Origin: Isoetes taiwanensis
Taxonomy: Eukaryota > Streptophyta > Lycopodiopsida > Isoetales > Isoetaceae
Length of the DNA: 64,000 bases
Reading direction: 5' to 3'
NCBI GenBank assembly: GCA_021234155.1
Contig: JAJEKV010000014.1
Location: 4,791,563-4,855,562, forward strand
The position numbers and the translations under genes are program-made. How positions within the stretch are numbered: position 1 is the first letter of the stretch; each line of letters starts with the position of its first letter. Shown here piece by piece: positions 47,901 to 57,020 of this stretch. Under the pieces are notes generated by a model, which searched no databases, was not told where the DNA came from, and was given only the letters and a program-made list of their open reading frames with translations.

Positions 47901-49567
47901 CTTGCATTACTTATGTTTGTTGGCATGGTTGGGGACACAAAATATATCAACAAAACATTTATAGTGCAAGAGAATATTATATTTATATTTTATATTACAC
48001 TAATACAAGAAATTGCAATCTATTGCTAATCATTCCCCGTTGATGCTTGGGGTAAGATGGATTATCCTCCAGAACTTTTTCACTTGGGCGTTCCCCACCA
48101 AATGGCCCAAGTTCCTAAGGACATTGGCTGGAGATCCACCTTGTAATGCTCTTGCCAAATCTTCTATTCTCGGTGGGAGGTATAAGGCGCCGCATCCTTG
48201 TGACAGCCTTGCCCGCCACCAGAAGGTATGGCGGTCGAAGACGCCGAGTGCTACCGCTCTCTTCACCGTGATTGCATACTCGGTGTTAAGGGGTAAATCA
48301 GCGCATGCCGGCCGAATCCGAGAGTGCAATCGACAACGATACTCCTTCATCGCCTCGGGTGAACTTGCGCGTGGATAACCGCTATTCTTCCATCCATCGC
48401 CAGGCGGTGTAATACCGTAGTGACTTTGTCGTTGCGGATCCGGGTCCTCGGCCACTTGGTATCCAGCTCAGGTGCGCTTCCGAAATCATCAACCTCCACC
48501 GTGGTGAGCTCCCCGTAGTCTCCGATCAAGGTTTAAGCCCTCCCCGAGGTCGACTTACCGCTCGTCCTCTCCCCGGAGGTGCTTTGCGGACGAAGCTTGC
48601 CGCTAGGATGTTTGAGGCTCGCATAGCGGATCCCCATTTGTTCCCGAAGAGCAAGGAACTCTTCCTCCGCTCTTGTAGCTTGTGTCTACTTGTCCCTCCA
48701 TAATCTGCCTGATGTTGCCGTAGGCTTGGATGTCGGGGTAAACTCTCCCGTGTAAGTGTCGGCTTCCCTTACTTGAGGGGAAGTCGACTCTCCCTGACGA
48801 TGAAGTCGCCCAAGTCCGTTTCTTCGGAGTTGGTGCAGCAACTCTTCGGTCGGTACTCCCTTTCCCCTCGCACCTGAGGTTTTGAATGTCGCTTAGGGCA
48901 GAAACTCCTCACCTTCGACGATAATGGGAGCTAGGCTTGTGATACCTAACCCGAGGGGTGGCGCCTTGATTCTCGAGTCCGCCGGCTTCTTCGAAGTCTT
49001 GCCCATCTGCCGCTTTGTCGCCGCTCTTCCGGCCGGGTCGAAGCTCGACATAGTCCTCCTCTTCCTCGATTCCCCTGCTCATCCGGAGTCTTCTTCCTTC
49101 CCTTCCCCGCCAGTGTTCATACCGTGTGAGGAGCCGCTTGTTCTGCGCCGCTATGGCTAATGGGTCCACGCCCATGGGGAATGGAGGTTTCCCCCACGTG
49201 TTCTTCGCACGGTGGGTGAGAAAGATTGCCGTGGCGTTGTTGAAAGAGAAGTACTTGGTCCCGCTGACGCTAGGACCATTGGCTCAAAAGCGGTGCGCTT
49301 TGTTTGTGAGGTATTTGGCGATGTTCGGACATCGCCTAATGCCGCCGCAGGGACCGGTCTTAGGAACAAAATATCCTACACAAGGGGAGTTGCACTAGCT
49401 ACCGGTTCTACCCTAGCTTGGAACTCACCAAGACTCTACTATAAGCCGGTCGCGGCAAGGTTGCTTGACGCCTACCTCCTTCCCCGAAGATCTGGAAGAT
49501 TTGGTCGACGCCGGCCTCAAGAAAGATGAGCCCGGCGCTGCATCATCCGGTGGAAATCGGTTGCCAT
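47901..49567 (-). other. Unexplained unit Q inside the chromovirus
   Basis: Between gag and unit P, behind a TATA box at 49,680-49,689. The first ATG downstream is at 49,567. Frames are broken. The best-kept part is 48,030-48,455 on the minus strand with KRAVALGVFDRHTFWWRARL and LGHLVGNAQVKKFWRIIH, ending in a stop just before an AT-rich spacer that precedes gag. I recognise no domain. It is too far upstream to be ordinary gag and lacks RT or envelope features. It may be an extra ORF carried by the family or a captured host sequence. Confidence 0.5.
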
Positions 49568-49679
49568 TGATTAATTGCGTAAGAGGGTAGCAAACGGTTG
49601 CAAGAGCCCTCGGAGTTGGGAAATCGGCTAGAAGGGCGGGGGAGCAGATTTGTAGGGTGCTATCCGAGAAATGAGGGGT

Positions 49680-49689
49680 CTATTTATAG
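49680..49689 (-). promoter_or_regulatory. TATA box of unit Q
   Basis: CTATAAATAG on the minus strand, followed 3-10 bp downstream by CCCCTCAT. The same pair occurs at unit P (51,631-51,640). Two upstream hairpins (H1, H2) lie 190-460 bp away. Confidence 0.55.
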
Positions 49690-49879
49690 AAAAAAAGGGG
49701 AAACCCTAATTTTTGGATGACTTGAAAATTTCCTAGGATTGGGTAATTCTAACTTATCTGAGGTCAAAATAGGAGTTTGAGGACTATATGAGATGCTTGA
49801 ACAAGGCTAGGTTACCTAAAAGATGCTATGCAGTAGGTTGAAGGTGACTTTGACAAGTCCCGGTGAAGAATTGGTAGAG

Positions 49880-50137
49880 GTCTCACTTGGCCTCGCTTCA
49901 AAACTAACTTTTGTTTTGGCGACCAGCCGAAATGTGAGACATCGGTCTCATTCGATCAAAGGTGTCCAATTTGGGTAAACTAATGGTGTAAGGGTGATGG
50001 GCTCATCAAATTAGGCGAATCGACCCCTTTATTTGGTCAATTTGGAGCTGTTTTGGTCAAGTTTTGGGCGGTCTCACAGCCTTGCGCCTCGCTTCAATAC
50101 TAACTTTTAGTTTTATGCGACCAGGCGCCCGTGAGAC
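49880..50137. repeat. Hairpins H1 (49,880-49,940) and H2 (50,071-50,137)
   Basis: Each begins GTCTCAC and ends GTGAGAC, with an inner GCGCCTCGCTTCAAAACTA-like arm and an AGTTTT-TGCGACCAGGCGC-like arm. They fold as imperfect stems of about 30 bp. Two further copies stand at 51,745-51,813 and 51,937-52,003. Confidence 0.8.
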
Positions 50138-50299
50138 ATCATGTCTCTCGGCTTGCAAATGTCCTATTTCACTGAAATAAAAGCTAAAACTTATTAATTT
50201 GCTCTAATTAACCAAGTTTATGTCATCAAGGTACACAAAATTGCTCTATATTACAAAATTTTTAATTATTTACAACAAAAGTTTCTAAGGCGTTCTCCC

Positions 50300-51528
50300 T
50301 TAATGCGGTCGCAAGACTCATGTCTTGTCGCGATTAAGGTTACCATTGGCGTGGATAGTGCGGGCTGTTGAATCTTCAAATGTTGCACTATCTTTGCCTC
50401 AACCCGCCTCTTGCATTGCTAGCGGCGCCTCGGCCCCGGTGACTCTAAAGTCTGTTTCAGAGGCTGCATCACTTCACGCACCAACCGGCCTGGGGCGCGG
50501 GAATTAGGAGACCGAAGCTGCTACCGAAGTGTCTAATCTCCTTAACGCTCTTCTCTCCACCTCCTTCCCTATCAGCTTTCTTCCGGGTGGCGGCTTGGGA
50601 ACCTTGGGCTTCGGTGGTGGCGGCCTTAAGGTTTGCTGCTTCGTTGGTCGCCCTCCCTCGATGAACCTAACCCTGTTTTCTTCATAATATTTGTTGTAGG
50701 CCTCCCATTTCTTCATGTAGGCCTCGTGCTCTCTCATCTTCCTCTCGATCTTCACCACAGTTGGCGTAGGCTTCCGGGGCGAGGTGGTGGTTGCTTCTTT
50801 CTATCCCATGCGGGTATTTTCGGGGGCTTACACTTGGTCTTCTTGGGGTTGCTCGGTCGTGCGGCTTTCGGTACTTCACCTTTCGTCGCTACAGGTGCTT
50901 GGAAGAGCTTCCACCTGCGCACATGGGGTTGAAGTCCTCCTCAGAAGAGTCGTCGGAGGGTTTGGGGGTTCGTCAGGTTGCCGCTCCTTGATGATAATGT
51001 TGGGGTTCGGCCTCTTCCTTGGCGGGCAGTCCTTCGTTCTCCTTATGCCAGCCACGAACTTCCCTTTCACTTTCTTCTTCTCTTCTCTGCCTTTTGTTCC
51101 TCTTCTTCCTTTTCCTCTTTTGTCTTCCCTTCTCTTACGCGGCTCGTACTTTTCGATGAACCTTCTAAGATTACGCTACCTCCATTGGCTCCGGACACAT
51201 CACTTGCTCATCTGCTTTCGAGGATCTCCCTAAAGGTAGATCTTGTCCGAATGGTCACGCTTGTTCCTTGCTGCGGGATCTCCCCTCTATTTCTTCATAC
51301 ACCTCCCTCGTCTCCCTCGTCCATGGAGTTCGGTGATGTGGCCTCGTCCTCTGCTCCGCTGTTGGTTGAAGACATCAATAAGATCGGACGTGTCTTGCTC
51401 CTCCGGGTTGGGCGACGACCCCTCTCGCGAAGCCTCTCCGCGAAGCATCTTCCAATGATCTCCCGCCTCATGGGCCTGGTAGTTTCGCTGGGCGGACGCT
51501 TCCTTAAGGGTCTGTTTGGTTCGGCCAT
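50300..51528 (-). other. Unexplained unit P inside the chromovirus
   Basis: Behind the TATA box at 51,631-51,640. The first good ATG is at 51,528 (MAEPNRPLRKRPPSE). The frame is broken, but consistent minus-strand pieces follow: MSSTNSGAEDEATSPNSMDE, a Lys/Glu-rich stretch (EEKEEEEQKAEKRRK, about 51,090), SDDSSEEDFNPMC, then HEAYMKKWEAYNKYYEENR (about 50,660-50,720) and a Pro-rich PPPPKPKVPKPPPG before the stop at 50,504. This suggests a charged, largely disordered nuclear-type protein. No family is recognised. It could be an additional ORF of the element or a captured gene. Confidence 0.5.
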
Positions 51529-51630
51529 GCTTTTTTGGATCGTCAATCGGATAAAAGCCAAAAGATCGCCTAAGTTGGGAAGAGCGGATTTCTAGGGCTT
51601 GGGCGAAAAAAAAATGAGGGGGTTCTACAT

Positions 51631-51640
51631 CTATTTATAG
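51631..51640 (-). promoter_or_regulatory. TATA box of unit P
   Basis: CTATAAATAG on the minus strand, about 100 bp upstream of ATG 51,528, with CCCCCTCAT just downstream as at unit Q. It is separate from the LTR promoter. Confidence 0.55.
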
Positions 51641-51744
51641 CTTTGGGGAATTTTTAGGTCAAAACTCAAGTTGCTCTGTTTAACATGCTAAGGCACCAAC
51701 TTAGCTAAAACTTATACTTATTTGGGACTTTTTTCTACCTATTG

Positions 51745-52003
51745 GTCTCACGCTTAGCCTCGTTCCAATACTAATGTTTAGTTTTATGCACCAAGCGCCG
51801 AAAGCCGTGAGATCTCATATATTTCTAGGGTTTTTAGGTAATCAAAACATGCTATTCTAACTAATTCCTACCTTAGAATTAGCCTTACCATATTATTTTT
51901 CTCAAATTCATCATGTTTTGGTGTTCTTGGCTCGATGTCTCACAGCTTGCGCCTCGCTTCAAAACTAAAATTTAGTTCTCATACCAGCGCCGGTCAGGAG
52001 ACC
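51745..52003. repeat. Hairpins H3 (51,745-51,813) and H4 (51,937-52,003)
   Basis: Same imperfect hairpin as H1/H2, again as a pair about 190 bp apart and again upstream (in minus sense) of a TATA-led unit. H4's right end reads GTCAGGAGACC, which looks like a distorted GTGAGACC. Confidence 0.75.
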
Positions 52004-52192
52004 ACCTCACTTGGAAAATTTTGGCTCATTCTTTTTAATCTTGTTAAATTCCAATTCACTTAATTGTTACTAGCTTAGCATAAACTACAAAGGTGAGAAA
52101 AAATTTTCCCACTTTTCGAGGCTAGAGGATCCTATCAAGTTAGTACTACTGGGAACATGGTCAGTGCTTTGCTCTTGGTCTCCAAGAACATT

Positions 52193-52203
52193 GCTCGATA
52201 CCA
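52193..52203 (-). promoter_or_regulatory. Primer binding site (initiator tRNA-Met type)
   Basis: The minus strand just inside the 5' LTR reads TGGTATCGAGC. The usual plant PBS complementary to initiator Met tRNA is TGGTATCAGAGC, so one base is missing, at a CAG. The position and the otherwise full match support the call. Confidence 0.8.
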
Positions 52204-52204
52204 C

Positions 52205-53784
52205 CGCGGACGTCCCCTACTCGTATCGGTGCTCTCACCGTACACAAACAGAGTTCTTCCCCACACCAGCTCCATGCCGATCTGAGGGCCCTCCACATAT
52301 CATTTGCACGTGCAGAACGAGTCCCGTGGGAAGAGTGAAGGTGTCATTCTACCCTCCCTCCCGGGGCCTACCTAGTCTAAGAAGCGTAAACATACATGTC
52401 GATTGCTCAACATAATCCTCCATCCACCCGAAAGGGTGGTATATCAACATCTCCAGAGGCAATGGGTCAGCACATCACATAGGGAATCCTACCCAAGGCT
52501 CGGGACTCAAGGGGGTGACGGCGGCAGGGTCTCCAGAGTTCATTGGGCATGCAGAATTCATGGCAATGGATTTGGGTGGCATAAGAACATGGCAAGGGGT
52601 TGTCCACTCCATCCGCCCCTCTGTCGCGCACTTTGCGAGTAGGGTCGGTGTGTTGGGACCCCGATCAGAGCCCGGCTCGGATGCATAGCCGAAGGGGCTA
52701 TTCCCGGTCTCATCCTCCCATTCCGATGGGGCGGTGTAGGGATCACTCCCTCCAGATCTACATGCTGACTCAAGGTGACTAGAGGGCCACCCTTTGCCCA
52801 GTTCGATCCGTGAACCCACCGGAAAGTGTACACCACTTCACGGGTGTCGAGCCCATGCCTTACCCAAGACTCGGTGGTAAGCCATTAGACCTAGTCACAA
52901 TGATCCCCTGTGGGCTTTACACACCGGGGGATCGCTCAGAGTCAAACATGAACCTCCTTCTTTGCCGGGTCTGGCCCCTTCACCCACAAACTGTGTGGCT
53001 CTTGTACCACAAAGTCGTAACTACAAGTGTGCTAGAGAGGCTACTCTAGGAGCATCAACTACAAGCTTTAGGGCCTCTACCCCCTTCCCAATACAAGGAG
53101 TTCACCAAAATACATCATCCAAATACATCACGGAAAGAACTAAAGAACTAGATCTAATCATAGAGTTAGGTTCTTTTAGTTAGTGTCCGAGATCTAAGAT
53201 CTAGATAGCTACTATGGGCAATTTAATAGTCTAAACCTACTTGATTCTATGACTAGAAGACGGTTTAAGCTATTAAATTGACCAAATACCCGATCCTTGA
53301 GTGGCTCCTCCCGACTGAAGTTCAACCATCCCCGGCCAGAAATGATCAAATCTGTGGAACCGATGGCGCAATTCGCTTTGGGTAGCGCTCGGGAGGCTTT
53401 TTGGCTCCTGGGGCAGCCAAAACTCGAGCTCTAAAACCCTAAGGATCTAAAAAACTAGCAAGCTAGGGTTTTCCTACCCTAAATAGACATGGGGTTTAGG
53501 CTAGGGTTTCCAATTACCCATTTTGGCATGTGGGATAATTGGAAAGGCCCCACTTGCCTTTAATGGCTAGGTGGCAAAATATGCCAACATGGAAAGGTGT
53601 GCCCACATTAATGTGCACATGTGCACATTAATAATATATGAACACTCCTAGCAAGTTGCCCCTAGGGCTACTTTTCACCTATCCGCTTGCGCATATCACG
53701 TCGGCCTGAGGGGCGGTATCGCTGCGTGATCTGGCAAGATAAAGATAACGCCCCGGGACCGTATAATCGTCTTTGAACGTCACA
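52205..53784 (-). repeat. 5' LTR of the chromovirus
   Basis: Matches 40,628-42,178. The inner edge (CCGCGGACGTCC) is distorted relative to the TGTGACGTCC seen in the other LTR. It ends CGTCACA at 53,784, followed by TTAAG. Confidence 0.9.
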
Positions 53785-53789
53785 TTAAG

Positions 53790-55390
53790 CCACAAAATTT
53801 TCCTAATTCTAAAAGCAACTGTCAGTTTATCTATGCAAGCTCATATGTCTCAAAAATTTGAAATGTTTTGTTTTAGTGTGTTAGGGAAGTTTTTTTTCTT
53901 AGTTTGAAAAAAATAAAAATAAAAATTAAAAAAACATTGGCAAGTTCATAAATAACATATGAAGTTTATGGATAACATATAAACCATTAAATATAGCACA
54001 AATCCCATAATACGCCAAAACAAAACTAACTATGACTACAGATCTCCCAAATTTGGGGCCAAGGCAATCCAAGGGCATAACTCTGAACAAAATTCTCATC
54101 AACAAGTCCAGCACTGCAAGAAATGGGTGGATCCCTTTGAAGGTCCAGAAGCTCTTTCTGGATATATTTACTTGCTATTGCACCAAATACAGGGCAAAAC
54201 CAAAACCAAATAGTAACTATATAAAGTTATTTGTCTGGGCATGGATCATAACACCCTTCAATCTTATACAACAACTCTTGAAATTTCTTTAATCTTCTAC
54301 TCTGTTCATTTTTAGTTGGAAACCTACTACAACACCAGAACCACTTTTGGGCATTGAGAGGCGGCGGCGGTGGCACCTTTTCCATAAATATTTCAGCAGT
54401 CGAATATTGCTGCTGATGGTTGGGCTAGTACATTTTCCCTTGATTGACAACAATTAATCATCTCGTATCTTCTTCCCAATAAATTGGCCCAAGGAAATAC
54501 ATGGACTGCTTTTGTGGCCTATGCAAATGCTCATCCTAGAATCTCTAGAGTTCTGGCTCCTTAACACGATACCCTAGTTTTACAACATGGCACCAAAGAT
54601 CTTTGTGTGCAGAGTTTTCTAGTGTATTCTTTGAACTAACAGAACATAGCCAGCCTATAGAATCTAGATTGATCCCAGCTATATTAATTCAAAAGCGGCC
54701 TGTAGAAACTGCTCGCATCAGCCTGGAGATGGAGTTGTGATACTGTCTGAGGGATCCATCGGGGGCCCTGGTCCTTCGCATTTTACTCCTGGTCTGAATC
54801 CTTGCTGTGACCTTTAATATGCAAAAAAGGACATGTACATTGCCATGACGGATGCCCAAGCCATGATTTCACAAACAAAGCTCTGTTTAGAGCATTTACA
54901 TCTTATCTGTTGAGCTATGGCAGGTTGAGCTGAAAAAGGCTCTGTTTTTCTTTCATGCTCTATGTAAGGCCGATCTGCTGAATTTAGGTATTTGATTTTA
55001 AATATAGAGAACCTAAGATTGAACAATTCTCTTTTTTCCCTGATAAGAGAATCAATCGTGGAACCACTCATATCCTATAATAAGATCGAGACTTTCAATA
55101 ATATAGTTCCAAGTAATGGCTCATTAAGGTTGTCATCCATCCTCGTGTGCCTGTATTGATATGTAATAAATCTTGATGGGATGTAGAGCCACAAAGATCT
55201 CCTGGATTTATGCTATCTGCCAAGAGCTTTTACTAGCACAAAAGCTATAGTGCACTATCATGGATCTGAGATATAACGAGGGACAGATATGGATATGAAA
55301 CCCATTCTTTGAAAACAAAGCCCAGAGTGAGGATATAAAGGGAGGCTTTCTTTAGGGTGATATATTCCAAGCCCATCACCAAGGAAAGCA
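53790..55390. other. No gene recognised
   Basis: AT-rich. The first bases continue the target repeat interrupted by the chromovirus. An A-rich, T-poor tract is at 53,905-53,935. Short frames (54,032-54,292; 54,814-55,071) show no recognisable motif. Confidence 0.45.
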
Positions 55391-55924
55391 AATCTGTGGC
55401 CTTCATTGTGAGACTGTGGAGCATTGTCTGGTTTTATGCCCTCACTTGCAGGCTGCCTGGGATTGGGTTAGGGCTCTGTTTCAGGTGAGATTGACTAGCC
55501 GCCAGCTCTTTGCCTCATGCGATCCTCGGGTGTTTGGCCGCTCTTAAGGCACAAAGCCTTGCATCCGTGTGTGGCTTGGTTGGTGTGGCTGATTTGGAAG
55601 CGGGCGGTGGTTGTGGATCTTCGGGGATTCAAACACTGCATCCTCTCGATTCCTCGACTCGGTACAAAGCTATTTCAAAGCTTTTCACGGTGTTCCTGGG
55701 AGTAGTAGAGCGGAAGTTTGCCATTTGGCGGGACTTCTTGGGTGTTGTAGATGGTGATGGTCAGTTTGTACAGCAGTAGAGTTGCAGTTTTTCTGTGAGT
55801 TTGTTGTGGAGTGTCGAGGTATCGCTGTCTCTTTGGGGCAGTTCTCCTTCCTCCTCACTTGCTTTGTAACATTACCATTCTTTTAATATATTGATGACAT
55901 AGTTCTTCAAAAAAAAAAAAAAAT
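55391..55924 (+). mobile_element. LINE family L-B, copy 2 (3' end)
   Basis: Begins at TGTGGCCTTCATTGTGAGAC (zf-RVT region) and runs to a poly(A) of about 15 at 55,911. The last 230 bp differ from copy 1 (32,780-33,100) by only a few bases, including ERKFAIWRDFLGVVDGDGQF and the whole 3' UTR. Mid-region differences cluster at CAG/CTG sites. A clear target-site duplication was not found. Confidence 0.85.
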
Positions 55925-56496
55925 TGATTGTGCCGCAGCCACTTGTGCTGAAAAGCAAGGTCTGCATTTTGGACATACATGACCCTTTTAGTCCTTAAAA
56001 GTCGCTAAAAGTTCTGGCCTTTAAGGATTCCTTCCATTCTTGGCTATATATATTTTCTTCTTTATTTTGATGAACTCACAATGGTGTGCCACACACAAAA
56101 AACCCCTATTTTTCAATAAAACTTTTTTTCCCAACAAAAACACTTGTAAAAAACATTTGCAAATGTATTTAACAAGGCCATATTTCAAAAATCTTGACGA
56201 AAATAAGTTGTTTCAAACCATCTCGACCCAAACTCAAAGCCATAGTTTTAATCTTTTTGCATAGCCAAATAGAAGAATCAAGATTGGTTTCCACTGGACG
56301 AATGATTCAAGTGAATATCCCATTGAAAATGTGATAGCTGCTTCTCCACCTTGAGTAAGTTACACCGTCGCTTCTCCACCTAAACTGGAAGATGGCTGCT
56401 TGCCAGAACACAGATTCTTCAAAAGGAAGGAGCCATAGAAAATAAGAACATCCAATCTTCCAATTTTGCAAGGAGTCGTAGAAAAGAACACCCACC
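55925..56496. other. No gene recognised
   Basis: AT-rich. GCTTCTCCACCT occurs at about 56,340 and 56,370. No supported gene. Confidence 0.45.
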
Positions 56497-56875
56497 CCTC
56501 TGTTTTTGCAAGTAGACGGTGGAAGGAGTCAGTGACGTGCCTAACGCTAATGGACAGCAAGCAAGCCCACTTCTCACACTCACTAACGCAGCTCCATAAC
56601 CAACCTTGGTTGTCCAAACTGCCCTTTAAACCAATTTCGGCCGTCCAAACCATCGACACATATCAACCCATCTCCCAAAGAACCTAACCCTCTATTTTTG
56701 CAAGTAGACGGTGGGAAGGAGTCATAACGCGCCCAATATTAATGGACGACAAGCAAGCCCTCTTCTCACACTGACTAACACAGCTCCACAAACCAACTTC
56801 AGCCGTCCAACCAGCCCTCCAAACCAATCTCGGCCGTCCAAACCATCAACCCACGTATCAACTCATCTCCCAAAG
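56497..56875 (+). repeat. Tandem direct repeat, unit of about 190 bp, two copies
   Basis: Copy 1 (about 56,497-56,687) and copy 2 (about 56,688-56,875) both start CCTCT(G/A)TTTTTGCAAGTAGA and end CATCTCCCAAAG. They share GACAAGCAAGCCC-type and CGGCCGTCCAAACCATC-type phrases at about 85% identity by eye. Confidence 0.85.
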
Positions 56876-56945
56876 GTTTGACCTTTCCGGCAACCCAAAA
56901 ATATATTCGGATGCCTCTTTTTTACCATGGGCTATGGCAGGGTTG

Positions 56946-56982
<37 letters not shown>

Positions 56983-57020
56983 CACTCAATGGTATTCTAG
57001 CCTAACCTGAACTCCTGGCC
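56946..57020 (-). repeat. Poly(A)-tailed retroposon end, copy 1 (second at 61,767-61,822)
   Basis: A T-run of about 36 is followed by CACTCAATGGTATTCTAGCC and CTGAACTCCTGGCCTTCTA. The same 43 bases with a T-run of 13 occur at 61,767-61,822. On the minus strand this is a unique sequence ending in poly(A), as at the 3' end of a SINE or short LINE copy. Confidence 0.7.

Larger units (their letters stand above)
40628..53784 (-). mobile_element. Full-length Ty3/Gypsy chromovirus
   Basis: A 13.16-kb LTR retrotransposon in minus orientation. LTRs of about 1.55-1.58 kb begin TGTGACG and end CGTCACA (reverse complements). TTAAG flanks it at 40,623-40,627 and 53,785-53,789 as a 5-bp target-site duplication. 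A primer binding site and polypurine tract are in place. In transcription order the interior holds an unexplained region of about 4 kb, gag with a zinc knuckle, aspartic protease, RT, RNase H, integrase and a C-terminal chromodomain, which defines chromoviruses and steers integration to heterochromatin. Every frame is interrupted. The interruptions may partly be base-calling errors, because LTR mismatches cluster at CAG/CTG/CCGG sites while stretches over 200 bp are identical. Confidence 0.95.

Noticed and set aside
50978-51595. 205-codon plus-strand frame in the chromovirus
   Set aside because: Opposite to the element's orientation. It mirrors the charged minus-strand text of unit P, so it is a shadow, although it is the longest complete frame in the window.
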